Below, one piece after another: positions 1 to 5,951 of a DNA stretch of 9,739 nucleotides. The notes beneath the pieces are model-generated. The model ran no database searches. It was given only the letters and a program-made list of their open reading frames with translations, and had not been told where the DNA came from. Positions within the stretch are counted from its first letter, which is position 1. Each line of letters begins with the position of its first letter. This DNA is from JBBRMQ01 sp038230775 (lineage in GTDB: Bacteria > Acidobacteriota > Thermoanaerobaculia > Gp7-AA8). Made by a program: the position numbers and the translations under genes. Where the stretch lies: NCBI GenBank assembly GCA_038230775.1, contig JBBRMQ010000166.1, forward strand, positions 1-9,739. Direction: 5' to 3'.

Positions 1-186
1 CGCAAGTGCGCCGACTCCGGCTTCGGTCTCGTTCTCGACGGCAAGTTCGTGAAGTTCGACGAGAAGGGGAGCGAGCTCGCGAAGGCCGCTCTCGACAAGA
101 GCGAGAAGAAGGATCACCTTCGCGCGACGGTCGACGGCGAGTTGAAGGACGGCGTCATCAACGTCTCGTCGCTTTCGCTGGACTGA
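1..186 (+). CDS. C-terminal 61 residues of a small conserved hypothetical protein (5' end outside window)
   Basis: The first base is in frame with an uninterrupted reading frame of 61 codons that ends in TGA at 184-186. The peptide begins RKCADSGFGLVLDGKFVKFD and continues with a Lys/Glu-rich helix-like stretch (KAALDKSEKKDHL), then TVDGELKDGVINVSSLSLD, which looks like two beta-strands. A Cys followed by a short beta-hairpin, an 'FD..G' turn, a helix and a final 'V.G....G.I.VSS' strand resembles small (about 100-130 aa) periplasmic proteins of unknown function in several environmental phyla. This resemblance is from memory of the pattern, not a named domain. Codon use, with strong third-position G/C, supports real coding. 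The signal peptide and start cannot be seen. The gene is convergent with the sulfatase gene, and only 41 bp without an obvious terminator lie between their stops. Confidence 0.7.
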   Translation, partial: RKCADSGFGLVLDGKFVKFDEKGSELAKAALDKSEKKDHLRATVDGELKDGVINVSSLSLD

Positions 187-227
187 CGCACGCAGCCCGA
201 TCCGCCGACAGTTTCGCTGCGCCGGCG

Positions 228-1544
228 TTACGCGGGTCTGGGCAGCATCTGCTTGTCCCACGATGCGAAGCGCTTGCGGATCTCGGCGAACAGGTCGGGA
301 TGCTTCGCCTGCACGTCGGACTTCTCGCCGGGATCGTTCGCCAGATCGAACAGATGTTCCTTGCCGGAGTCCTTGAGGTACTTCCACTGTCCCATGCGCG
401 CCGCGTCGCGCGAGTGCGTTCGCCAGAACAGCGTGCGATCGTACGCGGGACGCACGCCGCGGCAGACGGGCATCAGGTCTTCGCCCTCCAGCGGATACGC
501 AGGATCGGCGTGCGCGCCCGCGGCGGCGAGCATCGTCGCCGTCCAGTCCATCGTGATCGCGGCTTGTGCTGTATCGCGTCCCGCCGGAACCACTCCCGGC
601 CAGCGCACGATCGCCGGCACGCGAATGCCGCCTTCCCACAAATACGATTTCTGAAACGAGAACGGCCAGTTGAACGAATAGCGCTCGCCGCCGTTGTCGC
701 TCGTGAAGATGACCAGCGTGTTTTTAGGCAAGGCAGCGAGCACGCGTCCGATGCCGGCGTCCATGCTGCGCACCATCGCGGCGTAGGTCTTCAGCGATCC
801 GCCCTCGGTCATCGGACCGTCGCCGTGCTCCTGGTGATTGAGGCCGCCGTCTGCCGGGCCTTCCCACGGTGAGTGCGGCGCGTTGTATTGCAGGCTCAGA
901 AAAAATGGCGATTGCTGACGTCGTATGAACTCGACGGCCTTGTCGCTGAGCAGGTCGGTCAGATACCCGATGCGCTCGACCGGCTCGAGATCCTGCCAGA
1001 GATCGGGCACGGTGTGCTTGTCATCAGCGCCCGATGCGTCGGCCGAGCGGTGGGTGAAGTAATCCGCGACTCCACTGTGAATGCCGAAGAACTCGTCGAA
1101 GCCGTGGCGATTCGGCCCGAACTCCGGCTTGAAGCCGAGGTGCCATTTGCCGATGAGGGAAGTGCGATAACCGGCGGCTTTCATCTGCGACGCGATCGTC
1201 GGATGATCCGGCGGCAACCCCACATCGGGCTTGTCTTTCTTCAGCGGCTCCTCGAGTCCCACCGCGAGACGCTGCGGATAGCGGCCCGTGATGAACGCGC
1301 AGCGCGTCGGCGTGCAGAGGGGAGCGGCGGAATAGTTGTCCGTGAACCTGATGCCTTCACGCGCCAGTCTGTCTAACACCGGCGTCTGGAAGTCCGGCCG
1401 GCCGTAGCAACTGAGGTCGCCGTAGCCGAGGTCGTCGGCGAGGATGAAGAGGATGTTAGGCCGCGGCGCCGTCTCACCGAAGAGAGACAGCGCCGCGATT
1501 CCGAGGGTCCCGCCGACGAAGTCGCGACGAGTGAGCCCGTTCAT
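228..1544 (-). CDS. Tat-exported Cys-type sulfatase (arylsulfatase A family)
   Basis: The 438-aa product is a sulfate-ester hydrolase of the alkaline phosphatase superfamily, predicted to act outside the cytoplasm. The N-terminus TRRDFVGG (residues 5-12) followed by a hydrophobic stretch is a twin-arginine signal. Visible catalytic features are the metal-binding Asp pair in ILADDLGYGD (D37, D38); the sulfatase signature CTPTR at 77-81, whose C77 should be oxidised to formylglycine; the second signature GKWHLG at 132-137; NAPHSPW with H224; SDNGG with D283/N284; and K299 in FQKS. Length and motif order match full-length bacterial sulfatases. A Cys-type site needs a formylglycine-generating enzyme, which is not in this window. 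The substrate (polysaccharide or small aryl/choline sulfate) cannot be told. The ATG overlaps the msrA stop by one base (TGATG), so translation is probably coupled and msrA and this gene share an mRNA. No strong SD precedes the ATG, consistent with coupling. Confidence 0.93.
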   Translation of the reverse strand: MNGLTRRDFVGGTLGIAALSLFGETAPRPNILFILADDLGYGDLSCYGRPDFQTPVLDRLAREGIRFTDNYSAAPLCTPTRCAFITGRYPQRLAVGLEEPLKKDKPDVGLPPDHPTIASQMKAAGYRTSLIGKWHLGFKPEFGPNRHGFDEFFGIHSGVADYFTHRSADASGADDKHTVPDLWQDLEPVERIGYLTDLLSDKAVEFIRRQQSPFFLSLQYNAPHSPWEGPADGGLNHQEHGDGPMTEGGSLKTYAAMVRSMDAGIGRVLAALPKNTLVIFTSDNGGERYSFNWPFSFQKSYLWEGGIRVPAIVRWPGVVPAGRDTAQAAITMDWTATMLAAAGAHADPAYPLEGEDLMPVCRGVRPAYDRTLFWRTHSRDAARMGQWKYLKDSGKEHLFDLANDPGEKSDVQAKHPDLFAEIRKRFASWDKQMLPRPA

Positions 1545-2173
1545 CAGAAGTTGATCTTGCGTACGTAGTGGCAGGTATAGCCGTGCGGATTCTTCTGCAG
1601 ATAGTCCTGGTGATAATCCTCAGCCGTCCAGAACGTCTTGGCCGGAACGATCTCCGTCACCACCGGACGCTTCCACGCGCCCGACTTGTCGACGCGCGCT
1701 TTGACCTTCTCTGCGATCTGACGCTGCTCTTCGTTGTGGTAGAAAATCGCCGAGCGGTACGAGCTGCCGCGATCGTTGCCCTGCTGATTCAGCGTGGTGG
1801 GATCGTGCAGCTTGAAGAAGAACAGCAGGATGTCTTCATACGACGTCTGCTTCGGATCGAACGTGATCTCGACCGCCTCGGCGTGGCCCTCGTGATTCTG
1901 ATACGTGGCGTTGGCGACGTCGCCGCCGGTGTAGCCGACGATCGTTTTCACCACTCCGGGCTGCTTGCGGATCAGCTCCTCGACGCCCCAGAAGCAACCG
2001 CCGGCCAGCGTTGCCGTCTGCAGATCTTTCGACATGGATGCTCCTTTGTGCGTGCTGGTTGCGGGAAGGGGGGCCGACTGCGACTGTCCGCAGCCGATGA
2101 TGACGAACAAGGTAACTGCGATGAGCCATTTCCTCGTCATGAGTCGATTGTATTCCTGATGAATTTTGATCAT
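1544..2173 (-). CDS. msrA: Peptide methionine-(S)-sulfoxide reductase MsrA with N-terminal lipoprotein signal
   Basis: The enzyme reduces methionine-S-sulfoxide in oxidised proteins. The active-site motif GCFWG (catalytic Cys60 from the chosen start) is intact, followed by the family blocks VGYTGG, NHEGHAEAVEITFDP, FFKLHDPTT, QGNDRGSSYRSAIFY and a C-terminal NPHGYTCHYVRK, whose Cys could be the resolving residue. Three starts are possible. The ATG at 2173 follows AGGAGAG and gives 209 aa. The ATG at 2140 gives 198 aa beginning MTRKWLIAVTLFVIIGC, a lipoprotein signal with lipobox IIGC. The ATG at 2035 is preceded by AAAGGAG with a 5-base gap and gives a 163-aa enzyme with no signal. I chose 2173 because it has an SD and keeps the lipobox. 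The lipobox predicts a membrane-tethered periplasmic enzyme, and the internal start could add a cytosolic form. The stop overlaps the start of the sulfatase gene. Confidence 0.93.
   Translation of the reverse strand: MIKIHQEYNRLMTRKWLIAVTLFVIIGCGQSQSAPLPATSTHKGASMSKDLQTATLAGGCFWGVEELIRKQPGVVKTIVGYTGGDVANATYQNHEGHAEAVEITFDPKQTSYEDILLFFFKLHDPTTLNQQGNDRGSSYRSAIFYHNEEQRQIAEKVKARVDKSGAWKRPVVTEIVPAKTFWTAEDYHQDYLQKNPHGYTCHYVRKINF
2033..2049 (-). promoter_or_regulatory. Internal SD and ATG inside msrA
   Basis: Read on the minus strand, AAAGGAG, a 5-base spacer (CATCC) and ATG (2035-2033) open the peptide MSKDLQTATLAGGCFWG. This is the best SD-to-start geometry in the msrA region. It lies exactly where the exported leader ends and the conserved catalytic domain begins. 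It could be the ancestral start of a cytosolic MsrA, or a second working start that yields an untethered form. Confidence 0.5.
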
Positions 2174-2281
2174 GTCTCTCCTGCTTGTGTGGCATATGTC
2201 GCGGAGCTTCGCCACCGGACACTATCGCTACGGCGTGGCGGTGTCTCTGGATGGGTCGCTGTTCGAGGCGTCGAAGTGTGG

Positions 2282-2301
2282 GGCCAGTCCTCTGACTGGC
2301 C
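2282..2301. repeat. Perfect 8-bp stem-loop
   Basis: GGCCAGTC, loop CTCT, then GACTGGCC. The stem is perfect and has no following T-run on either strand, so it does not look like an intrinsic terminator. It lies in the repeat-rich gap upstream of msrA and resembles short dispersed hairpin repeats. Confidence 0.7.
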
Positions 2302-2337
2302 GGCATCGTTTGGGAAGCTCTGCGCAAGAGCGAGAAA

Positions 2338-2472
2338 CCCCTCACCCGGCCTTCGGCCACCCTCTCCCCGCACGCGGGGCGAGGGCAACGACCGCAAGCA
2401 AGGCGCGGGGAACTACCTACGTTGCCTTCTCCCCGCGTGCGGGGAGAAGGTGCCCGAAGGGCGGATGAGGGG
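2338..2472. repeat. Composite inverted repeat (REP/BIME-like element)
   Basis: Two 34-bp arms (2338-2371 and 2439-2472) are inverted copies of each other with about four differences. The left arm starts CCCCTCACCCGGCCTTCGG and the right arm ends CCGAAGGGCGGATGAGGGG. Each arm also folds on itself. At the right arm, 2425-2450 is a perfect 12-bp stem (CCTTCTCCCCGC with its complement) closed by a GT loop. At the left arm, CCCCGC pairs with GCGGGG around AC. The arrangement of two oppositely oriented hairpin repeats around a unique spacer of about 67 bp is that of paired repetitive extragenic palindromes or a small non-autonomous element. There is no transposase and no clear target-site duplication. 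Confidence 0.8.
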
Positions 2473-2493
2473 CGCCTGCAGTTGTGCAGAGCC

Positions 2494-2805
2494 TTAACGC
2501 TTCATGTTGTTGCGCAGCATGCCCGCGGCGATCACCAGAGCGGACAGTCCGCCGAGGACGGCGCCGGGATTCTTGGTGGCGTACTCGCGCGCATGCGCGA
2601 TCGTATCCGTCACGTACGTGTGCGCCTGATCGAGCTGCTGATTGACGTTGGCATTCGATGTCGTCTTGTGCACTTCGTCGATGTGCTGCTGGCCGACGCC
2701 GAGCGTCTTCAGCAGGTCGCTGAGGATCGAGGTCGATCCGTGTGAAGGCGAGGCCATGGATCCGCCTGTCGTGGGCTGGGGATTCGTATTCTGTGCTGTG
2801 TCCAT
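2494..2805 (-). CDS. Small membrane-anchored protein, ElaB/YqjD (DUF883)-like
   Basis: The 103-aa product starts MDTAQNTNPQPTTGG. The ATG at 2805 is preceded by AGGAGA with a 7-base gap, a strong SD that decides against the upstream ATG at 2844. Residues 1-30 are polar, low-complexity and rich in Ser, Thr and Gly. Residues 30-80 form an amphipathic helical region (LSDLLKTLGVGQQHIDEVHK, then VNQQLDQAHTYVTDTIAHAREY). The C-terminus is YATKNPGAVLGGLSALVIAA followed by a basic tail (GMLRNNMKR). A soluble helix, an 'NP' turn, one Gly-rich hydrophobic segment and a basic end is the layout of the ElaB/YqjD/DUF883 family of C-tail-anchored inner-membrane proteins, some of which bind stationary-phase ribosomes. 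Assignment to that family is by architecture only. It lies upstream of msrA but is separated from it by a repeat-rich gap, so it is probably its own unit. Confidence 0.75.
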   Translation of the reverse strand: MDTAQNTNPQPTTGGSMASPSHGSTSILSDLLKTLGVGQQHIDEVHKTTSNANVNQQLDQAHTYVTDTIAHAREYATKNPGAVLGGLSALVIAAGMLRNNMKR

Positions 2806-2876
2806 TGTGATTTCTCCTGTCAGGGTGGGAATAGCAACAAACAAGCCGCTTTGCTTCGCAGTACCATCGCGCCCGC

Positions 2877-3770
2877 ATGGAGCATCTCCTCCACCTCGGG
2901 CGCGCGCTCCGGGAAGCGGGCTATCGCTTCACAACGATCACGCCGGAATCGCACACGCGCGTCAACGCCCGCGCGGCAAGCTCGCGAGCGCGATCGGTGC
3001 GGGACGTGTTCGGCTGGAGTCGTCCGTTCGAGCCTTCGCTGCTTCCGCGCACGATGCTCGACCTGCTCGAGCGAGCGGACGCGGTCGAAGACACCGGCGA
3101 GAATCTTTGTCGCAGCAGAGTGCGATTTTCGACGGACGGCGATCTTCTGTTCGTCCACTCTGGGTTCCCGACGACCGACGCGAGCTCAGTGTTCTTCGGG
3201 CCCGACACGTACAGATATCTGCGCCTGCTGCGCGAACGCAGGCCCCAGGCGAAGCGCGCTGTGGATGTGGGATGCGGAACGGGCGCGGGCGGAATCGCGG
3301 TCGCCCGAGACTGCGAGTGGGTGGTGCTCGCGGACATCAACGACCTCGCGCTTCAGTACGCTGCGATCAACGTGGAGTTGAACGGCATCACGAATGCCGA
3401 GATCGTGAAGAGCGACGTTCTGCGCGGCGTCGACGGACCAATCGATCTCGTGATCTCGAATCCGCCGTACCTCATCGATGAACAGGCGAGGCTCTATCGC
3501 GATGGGGGAGGACAGTTTGGCGAGGGGCTCTCCACCGAGATCGTGCGGCAGGCGACTGCGCGTCTTTCCGCCGGTGACCGCATCCTTATCTATACAGCCT
3601 CGGCCATTGTTGATGGACGCGACACGTTCCGGGCCACGCTCGAGCTTGGTAATGCGTCCGTGGCGTACGAAGAGATCGACCCGGACGTCTTTGGATCCGA
3701 GCTCTCGCGCCAGGTCTACGAATCCGTTGACCGCATTGCGGTTGTCGCGCTCGATGTCCGCCTCCGTTGA
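2877..3770 (+). CDS. Class I SAM-dependent methyltransferase, PrmC/HemK-like (NPPY type)
   Basis: The 297-aa product has a C-terminal Rossmann-type methyltransferase domain (about residues 105-295). Motif I is VDVGCGTGAGGI (129-140), the acidic SAM-ribose residue is likely D153 in VLADIN, and the catalytic motif NPPY is at 195-198. NPPY is typical of enzymes that methylate amide or exocyclic nitrogen, such as PrmC (release-factor glutamine), RlmG/RsmC-type rRNA enzymes and N6-adenine methylases. Residues 1-100 form a separate domain unlike the short helical domain of PrmC, so calling this prmC would be unsafe. The block FFGPDTYRYLRLL just before motif I resembles a subgroup of uncharacterised 'small domain' methyltransferases. 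The ATG has no SD. A TACCAT (TANNNT) at 2862-2867 could give an mRNA starting within about 3 bases of the ATG. The next gene starts 12 bp after the stop, so the two are probably cotranscribed. Confidence 0.85.
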   Translation: MEHLLHLGRALREAGYRFTTITPESHTRVNARAASSRARSVRDVFGWSRPFEPSLLPRTMLDLLERADAVEDTGENLCRSRVRFSTDGDLLFVHSGFPTTDASSVFFGPDTYRYLRLLRERRPQAKRAVDVGCGTGAGGIAVARDCEWVVLADINDLALQYAAINVELNGITNAEIVKSDVLRGVDGPIDLVISNPPYLIDEQARLYRDGGGQFGEGLSTEIVRQATARLSAGDRILIYTASAIVDGRDTFRATLELGNASVAYEEIDPDVFGSELSRQVYESVDRIAVVALDVRLR

Positions 3771-3782
3771 GCGCGGCCTCCG

Positions 3783-4667
3783 ATGTGCATTTGCATCGGA
3801 CGTATGGCAGCGCGTGAAATCGACCTTCCCGGCGACGGCCTTGCCGCCGCTCTCTTCCAACTGAACGAAACACGATTCCAGCCCTCCACGCGACGGAAGC
3901 TTCCGCTGCGCGAAGAGATGCAGCTTCGTGAGATCGAGAGCCAGTTTCTCGAGAGCGAGCGCGAGGCAATCGCATTGCAGGCCGCGACCGCGCCTTTCGA
4001 CGCGAACGCGTTTCTGCATTGGTACGAGGACCTCCGGGAAACCGGGCCGGGGCAGAACGATCCGCTTTTCCCGTGGCTTGCATCGGATGCAACACGGGAT
4101 CAGATGCGCTGGTTTCTAGGGCAGGAAGTGGCAGGCGAAGCGGGGTTCGACGATCTCGTCGCGTTGACGCAGCTCAAGATGCCGGTGCGCGTGAAGCTGG
4201 AGATGGCGCGCAACTACTGGGACGAGATGGGGCGGGGCAAGGCGTCGGGGATGCACGGCCCGATGCTCGACCGGCTGGCGCGCGAGATCGGTGTCGATCG
4301 CGCCAACGACGAAGTGATGCCGGAAGCTACGGCGCTCGGCAACCTTCTCACCGGTCTGGCCGCGAACCGCCATTACGCTTATCAGGCAGTGGGCGCACTC
4401 GGTGTCATCGAACGAACCGCGCCCGGCCGCGCCGAATACGTCGACGCCGCGCTGACCCGGCTCGGCGTCGGGACGAAGACCAAGCAGTACTACGCGCTGC
4501 ACGCGGTGCTCGACGTCAAACATTCTGCGGCGTGGAACTCGGAAGTGATCGTGCCGCTGGTGTCGGCCGATCCGTCGCTCTGCCTGCCGATCGCCGAAGG
4601 AGCGCTGATGCGGCTGAACGCCGGCGCGCGATGTTTTGCGCGCTACCGCGAGCACTTCGGGATTTAG
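3783..4667 (+). CDS. Haem-oxygenase-like diiron oxidase (HDO) family, iron-containing redox enzyme
   Basis: The 294-aa, mostly helical product matches the pattern of 'iron-containing redox enzyme' proteins (Haem_oxygenase-like fold; relatives include CADD, UndA, BesC and SznF). A near-complete ligand set can be placed by order: E148 and H158 in NYWDEMGRGKASGMH; E210 in LGVIERTAP; and H240, D244 and H247 in LHAVLDVKH. The last block has the H-x3-D-x2-H spacing of CADD. The first E-to-H gap is longer than in CADD, so that pair is less certain. Known members use O2 at a diiron site for N-oxygenation, C-C cleavage or self-sacrificing chemistry; the substrate here is unknown. An N-terminal region of about 70 residues precedes the fold. 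The start is ambiguous between ATG 3783 and ATG 3804 (MAAREIDLPGDG), and neither has a good SD. The gene follows the methyltransferase by 12 bp, and its TAG overlaps the TAA of the convergent ATP-grasp gene. Confidence 0.82.
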   Translation: MCICIGRMAAREIDLPGDGLAAALFQLNETRFQPSTRRKLPLREEMQLREIESQFLESEREAIALQAATAPFDANAFLHWYEDLRETGPGQNDPLFPWLASDATRDQMRWFLGQEVAGEAGFDDLVALTQLKMPVRVKLEMARNYWDEMGRGKASGMHGPMLDRLAREIGVDRANDEVMPEATALGNLLTGLAANRHYAYQAVGALGVIERTAPGRAEYVDAALTRLGVGTKTKQYYALHAVLDVKHSAAWNSEVIVPLVSADPSLCLPIAEGALMRLNAGARCFARYREHFGI

Positions 4668-5947
4668 GTCAGTAGGCCGAGGCGCTGCATCTCGTCGCGA
4701 TCGCGTGCGAGGAACTGCTCGCCGATATCGAGTCGATAGCGGCAATTCGGGATCACGACCTTCGCGCATCGTTCGTAGGCATCGACGCGTGCGTCCTCCA
4801 CGGTGGCGCCCAGTCCGGTAACCACCATGACGTAGCCGACCGAGCCCGCGGTCACCAGTTGCTCGCCATCCATCGCCGCCTCGCCGTAATGGAGATGGTC
4901 GCGATCGACAGCAGTCATCGTGTCGCGAAAGAGAATCGGCGCGCCTTTCGAAAGCTGCTCGTATCCGTGGAAGTAGGGGAACGTAGGAACGGTCAGCACC
5001 ACGCAGACCGACCAGCCATCGTGCGTGCGCAGCGTTGTGTCGCTGCCATCGATCATCTGCTGAAAGATCTCGTCCCATCCGCAGTCGTGCAGGGAATCGA
5101 GAATGGGAAAGCCGGGATAGCCGAAGCGGCACGTCAGTTCGAGCGGGAAGATCCCGCGATCGTTCACAATCGTGTTGAGGTTGATGTAGCCCATGTAGCC
5201 CGACTGGCGCAGGAGCGGTTTCAGATGCCGCAGCGTTCGATCGAACATGATCCCCGCGCCGCGATACGTGGCCAGCGTTCCCATCTCGCCTGTAAGCTCG
5301 CCGAGGTTGCCGGGGAAAAAGCGTTTGTGTTCCCAGTCGAGATTTGCGGGCTGCAGAAACGTTTGGCCGTTGAAGAAGGCGCCCACACCCACCTCGACTC
5401 CGCGCAGATGCTCCATCAGGATGAAGCGCGGCTTCTCCTCGTACGACCACCGGCTGCGTTGAAGGCGCAGCACCGCCATGACGTCGTCGCCGCTGTCCAT
5501 CTCGCCCACGTAGTTGCGCGTGGACGCGAATCCATCGCCGCTGAACTTGAGCACATAGCGGCCGCGATTCCTGAGCACGTGCTCGATCGCGTGATCGAAG
5601 TCGTCGAATGGATGCGTTGCCGCCGTGATCAGTCCTGCGCGGCGCAGGACGTCCTGTCCAAATTCACGATCCGTCTCCAGGCGATCGCCGAGAGCGCTGC
5701 CGCCGATGACGTGGAATCCCTTGCGGCGGAGCGCGTCCTGCGTCTCGCCCCAGCCGATGCCCTCGAAGATCAGGATGCCGTCGCGCGCCCAATCGAGCTC
5801 GCGTTCCCAGTCATCCGTGAAGGTGAGCATTCCGCGAGCGATGTCGTTTGGTTCGCCGACGTAGACGAGCACCTCGTGGCCTCGCGCCTGGATGCGGAGA
5901 TACATGTCCGCGAGGTCGTTGCCTTTGCCGATGCCGAGGAATCGCAA
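4664..5947 (-). CDS. PurD-like ATP-grasp ligase (divergent phosphoribosylamine-glycine ligase homologue)
   Basis: The 427-aa product, the usual PurD length, carries the whole PurD layout. The N-domain is FLGIGKGNDLADMYLR... GHEVLVYV (residues 3-30). The ATP-grasp core includes K134 in YVLKFSGDG, E179 in MEHLRGVEVG, EHKRFFPGNLGELTGEMGT (206-224; PurD has a DHKR...NTGGMG block) and PLELTCRFGYPGFP (268-281; PurD has EFNxRFGDPE). The C-domain has VTAGSVGYVMVVTGLG and YRLDIG (404-409). Several invariant PurD stretches are altered: the GGxGREHAL-type N-terminus, RFGDPE to RFGYPG, and GGMG to GEMG. No other purine gene is nearby. It may therefore ligate a substrate other than phosphoribosylamine and glycine, or be a divergent true PurD. 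The start is TTG at 5947, chosen because the N-domain strand begins there. It lies 4 bp after the stop of the zinc-ribbon gene, so translational coupling is likely. Confidence 0.85.
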   Translation of the reverse strand: MRFLGIGKGNDLADMYLRIQARGHEVLVYVGEPNDIARGMLTFTDDWERELDWARDGILIFEGIGWGETQDALRRKGFHVIGGSALGDRLETDREFGQDVLRRAGLITAATHPFDDFDHAIEHVLRNRGRYVLKFSGDGFASTRNYVGEMDSGDDVMAVLRLQRSRWSYEEKPRFILMEHLRGVEVGVGAFFNGQTFLQPANLDWEHKRFFPGNLGELTGEMGTLATYRGAGIMFDRTLRHLKPLLRQSGYMGYINLNTIVNDRGIFPLELTCRFGYPGFPILDSLHDCGWDEIFQQMIDGSDTTLRTHDGWSVCVVLTVPTFPYFHGYEQLSKGAPILFRDTMTAVDRDHLHYGEAAMDGEQLVTAGSVGYVMVVTGLGATVEDARVDAYERCAKVVIPNCRYRLDIGEQFLARDRDEMQRLGLLT

Positions 5948-5951
5948 GCCG

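Larger units (their letters stand above)
2174..2493. other. Gene-free gap filled with palindromic repeats
   Basis: About 320 bp separate the msrA start from the stop of the small membrane-protein gene. ORFs through this stretch are translations of repeats or shadows of neighbours. The gap holds a perfect hairpin at 2282-2301 and a composite inverted repeat at 2338-2472. The part next to msrA (2174-2280) should contain the msrA promoter on the minus strand, but I see no convincing -35/-10 pair there. Confidence 0.6.

Noticed and set aside
6..872. 288-aa plus-strand ORF at the window start
   Set aside because: It is out of frame with the better 1-186 reading frame and antisense to the sulfatase, and its composition is Arg-rich.
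2174..2215. Longer MsrA starting at GTG 2215
   Set aside because: There is no SD before the GTG. It adds 14 residues before an already adequate start at 2173 with a good SD.
2425..2450. Intrinsic terminator
   Set aside because: The stem is perfect, but no T-run follows on either strand and it is part of a larger inverted repeat.
4116..5450. 444-aa minus-strand ORF overlapping the HDO and PurD-like genes
   Set aside because: It is a different frame of the PurD-like gene (visible as an Arg-rich scramble) extended antisense through the HDO gene.
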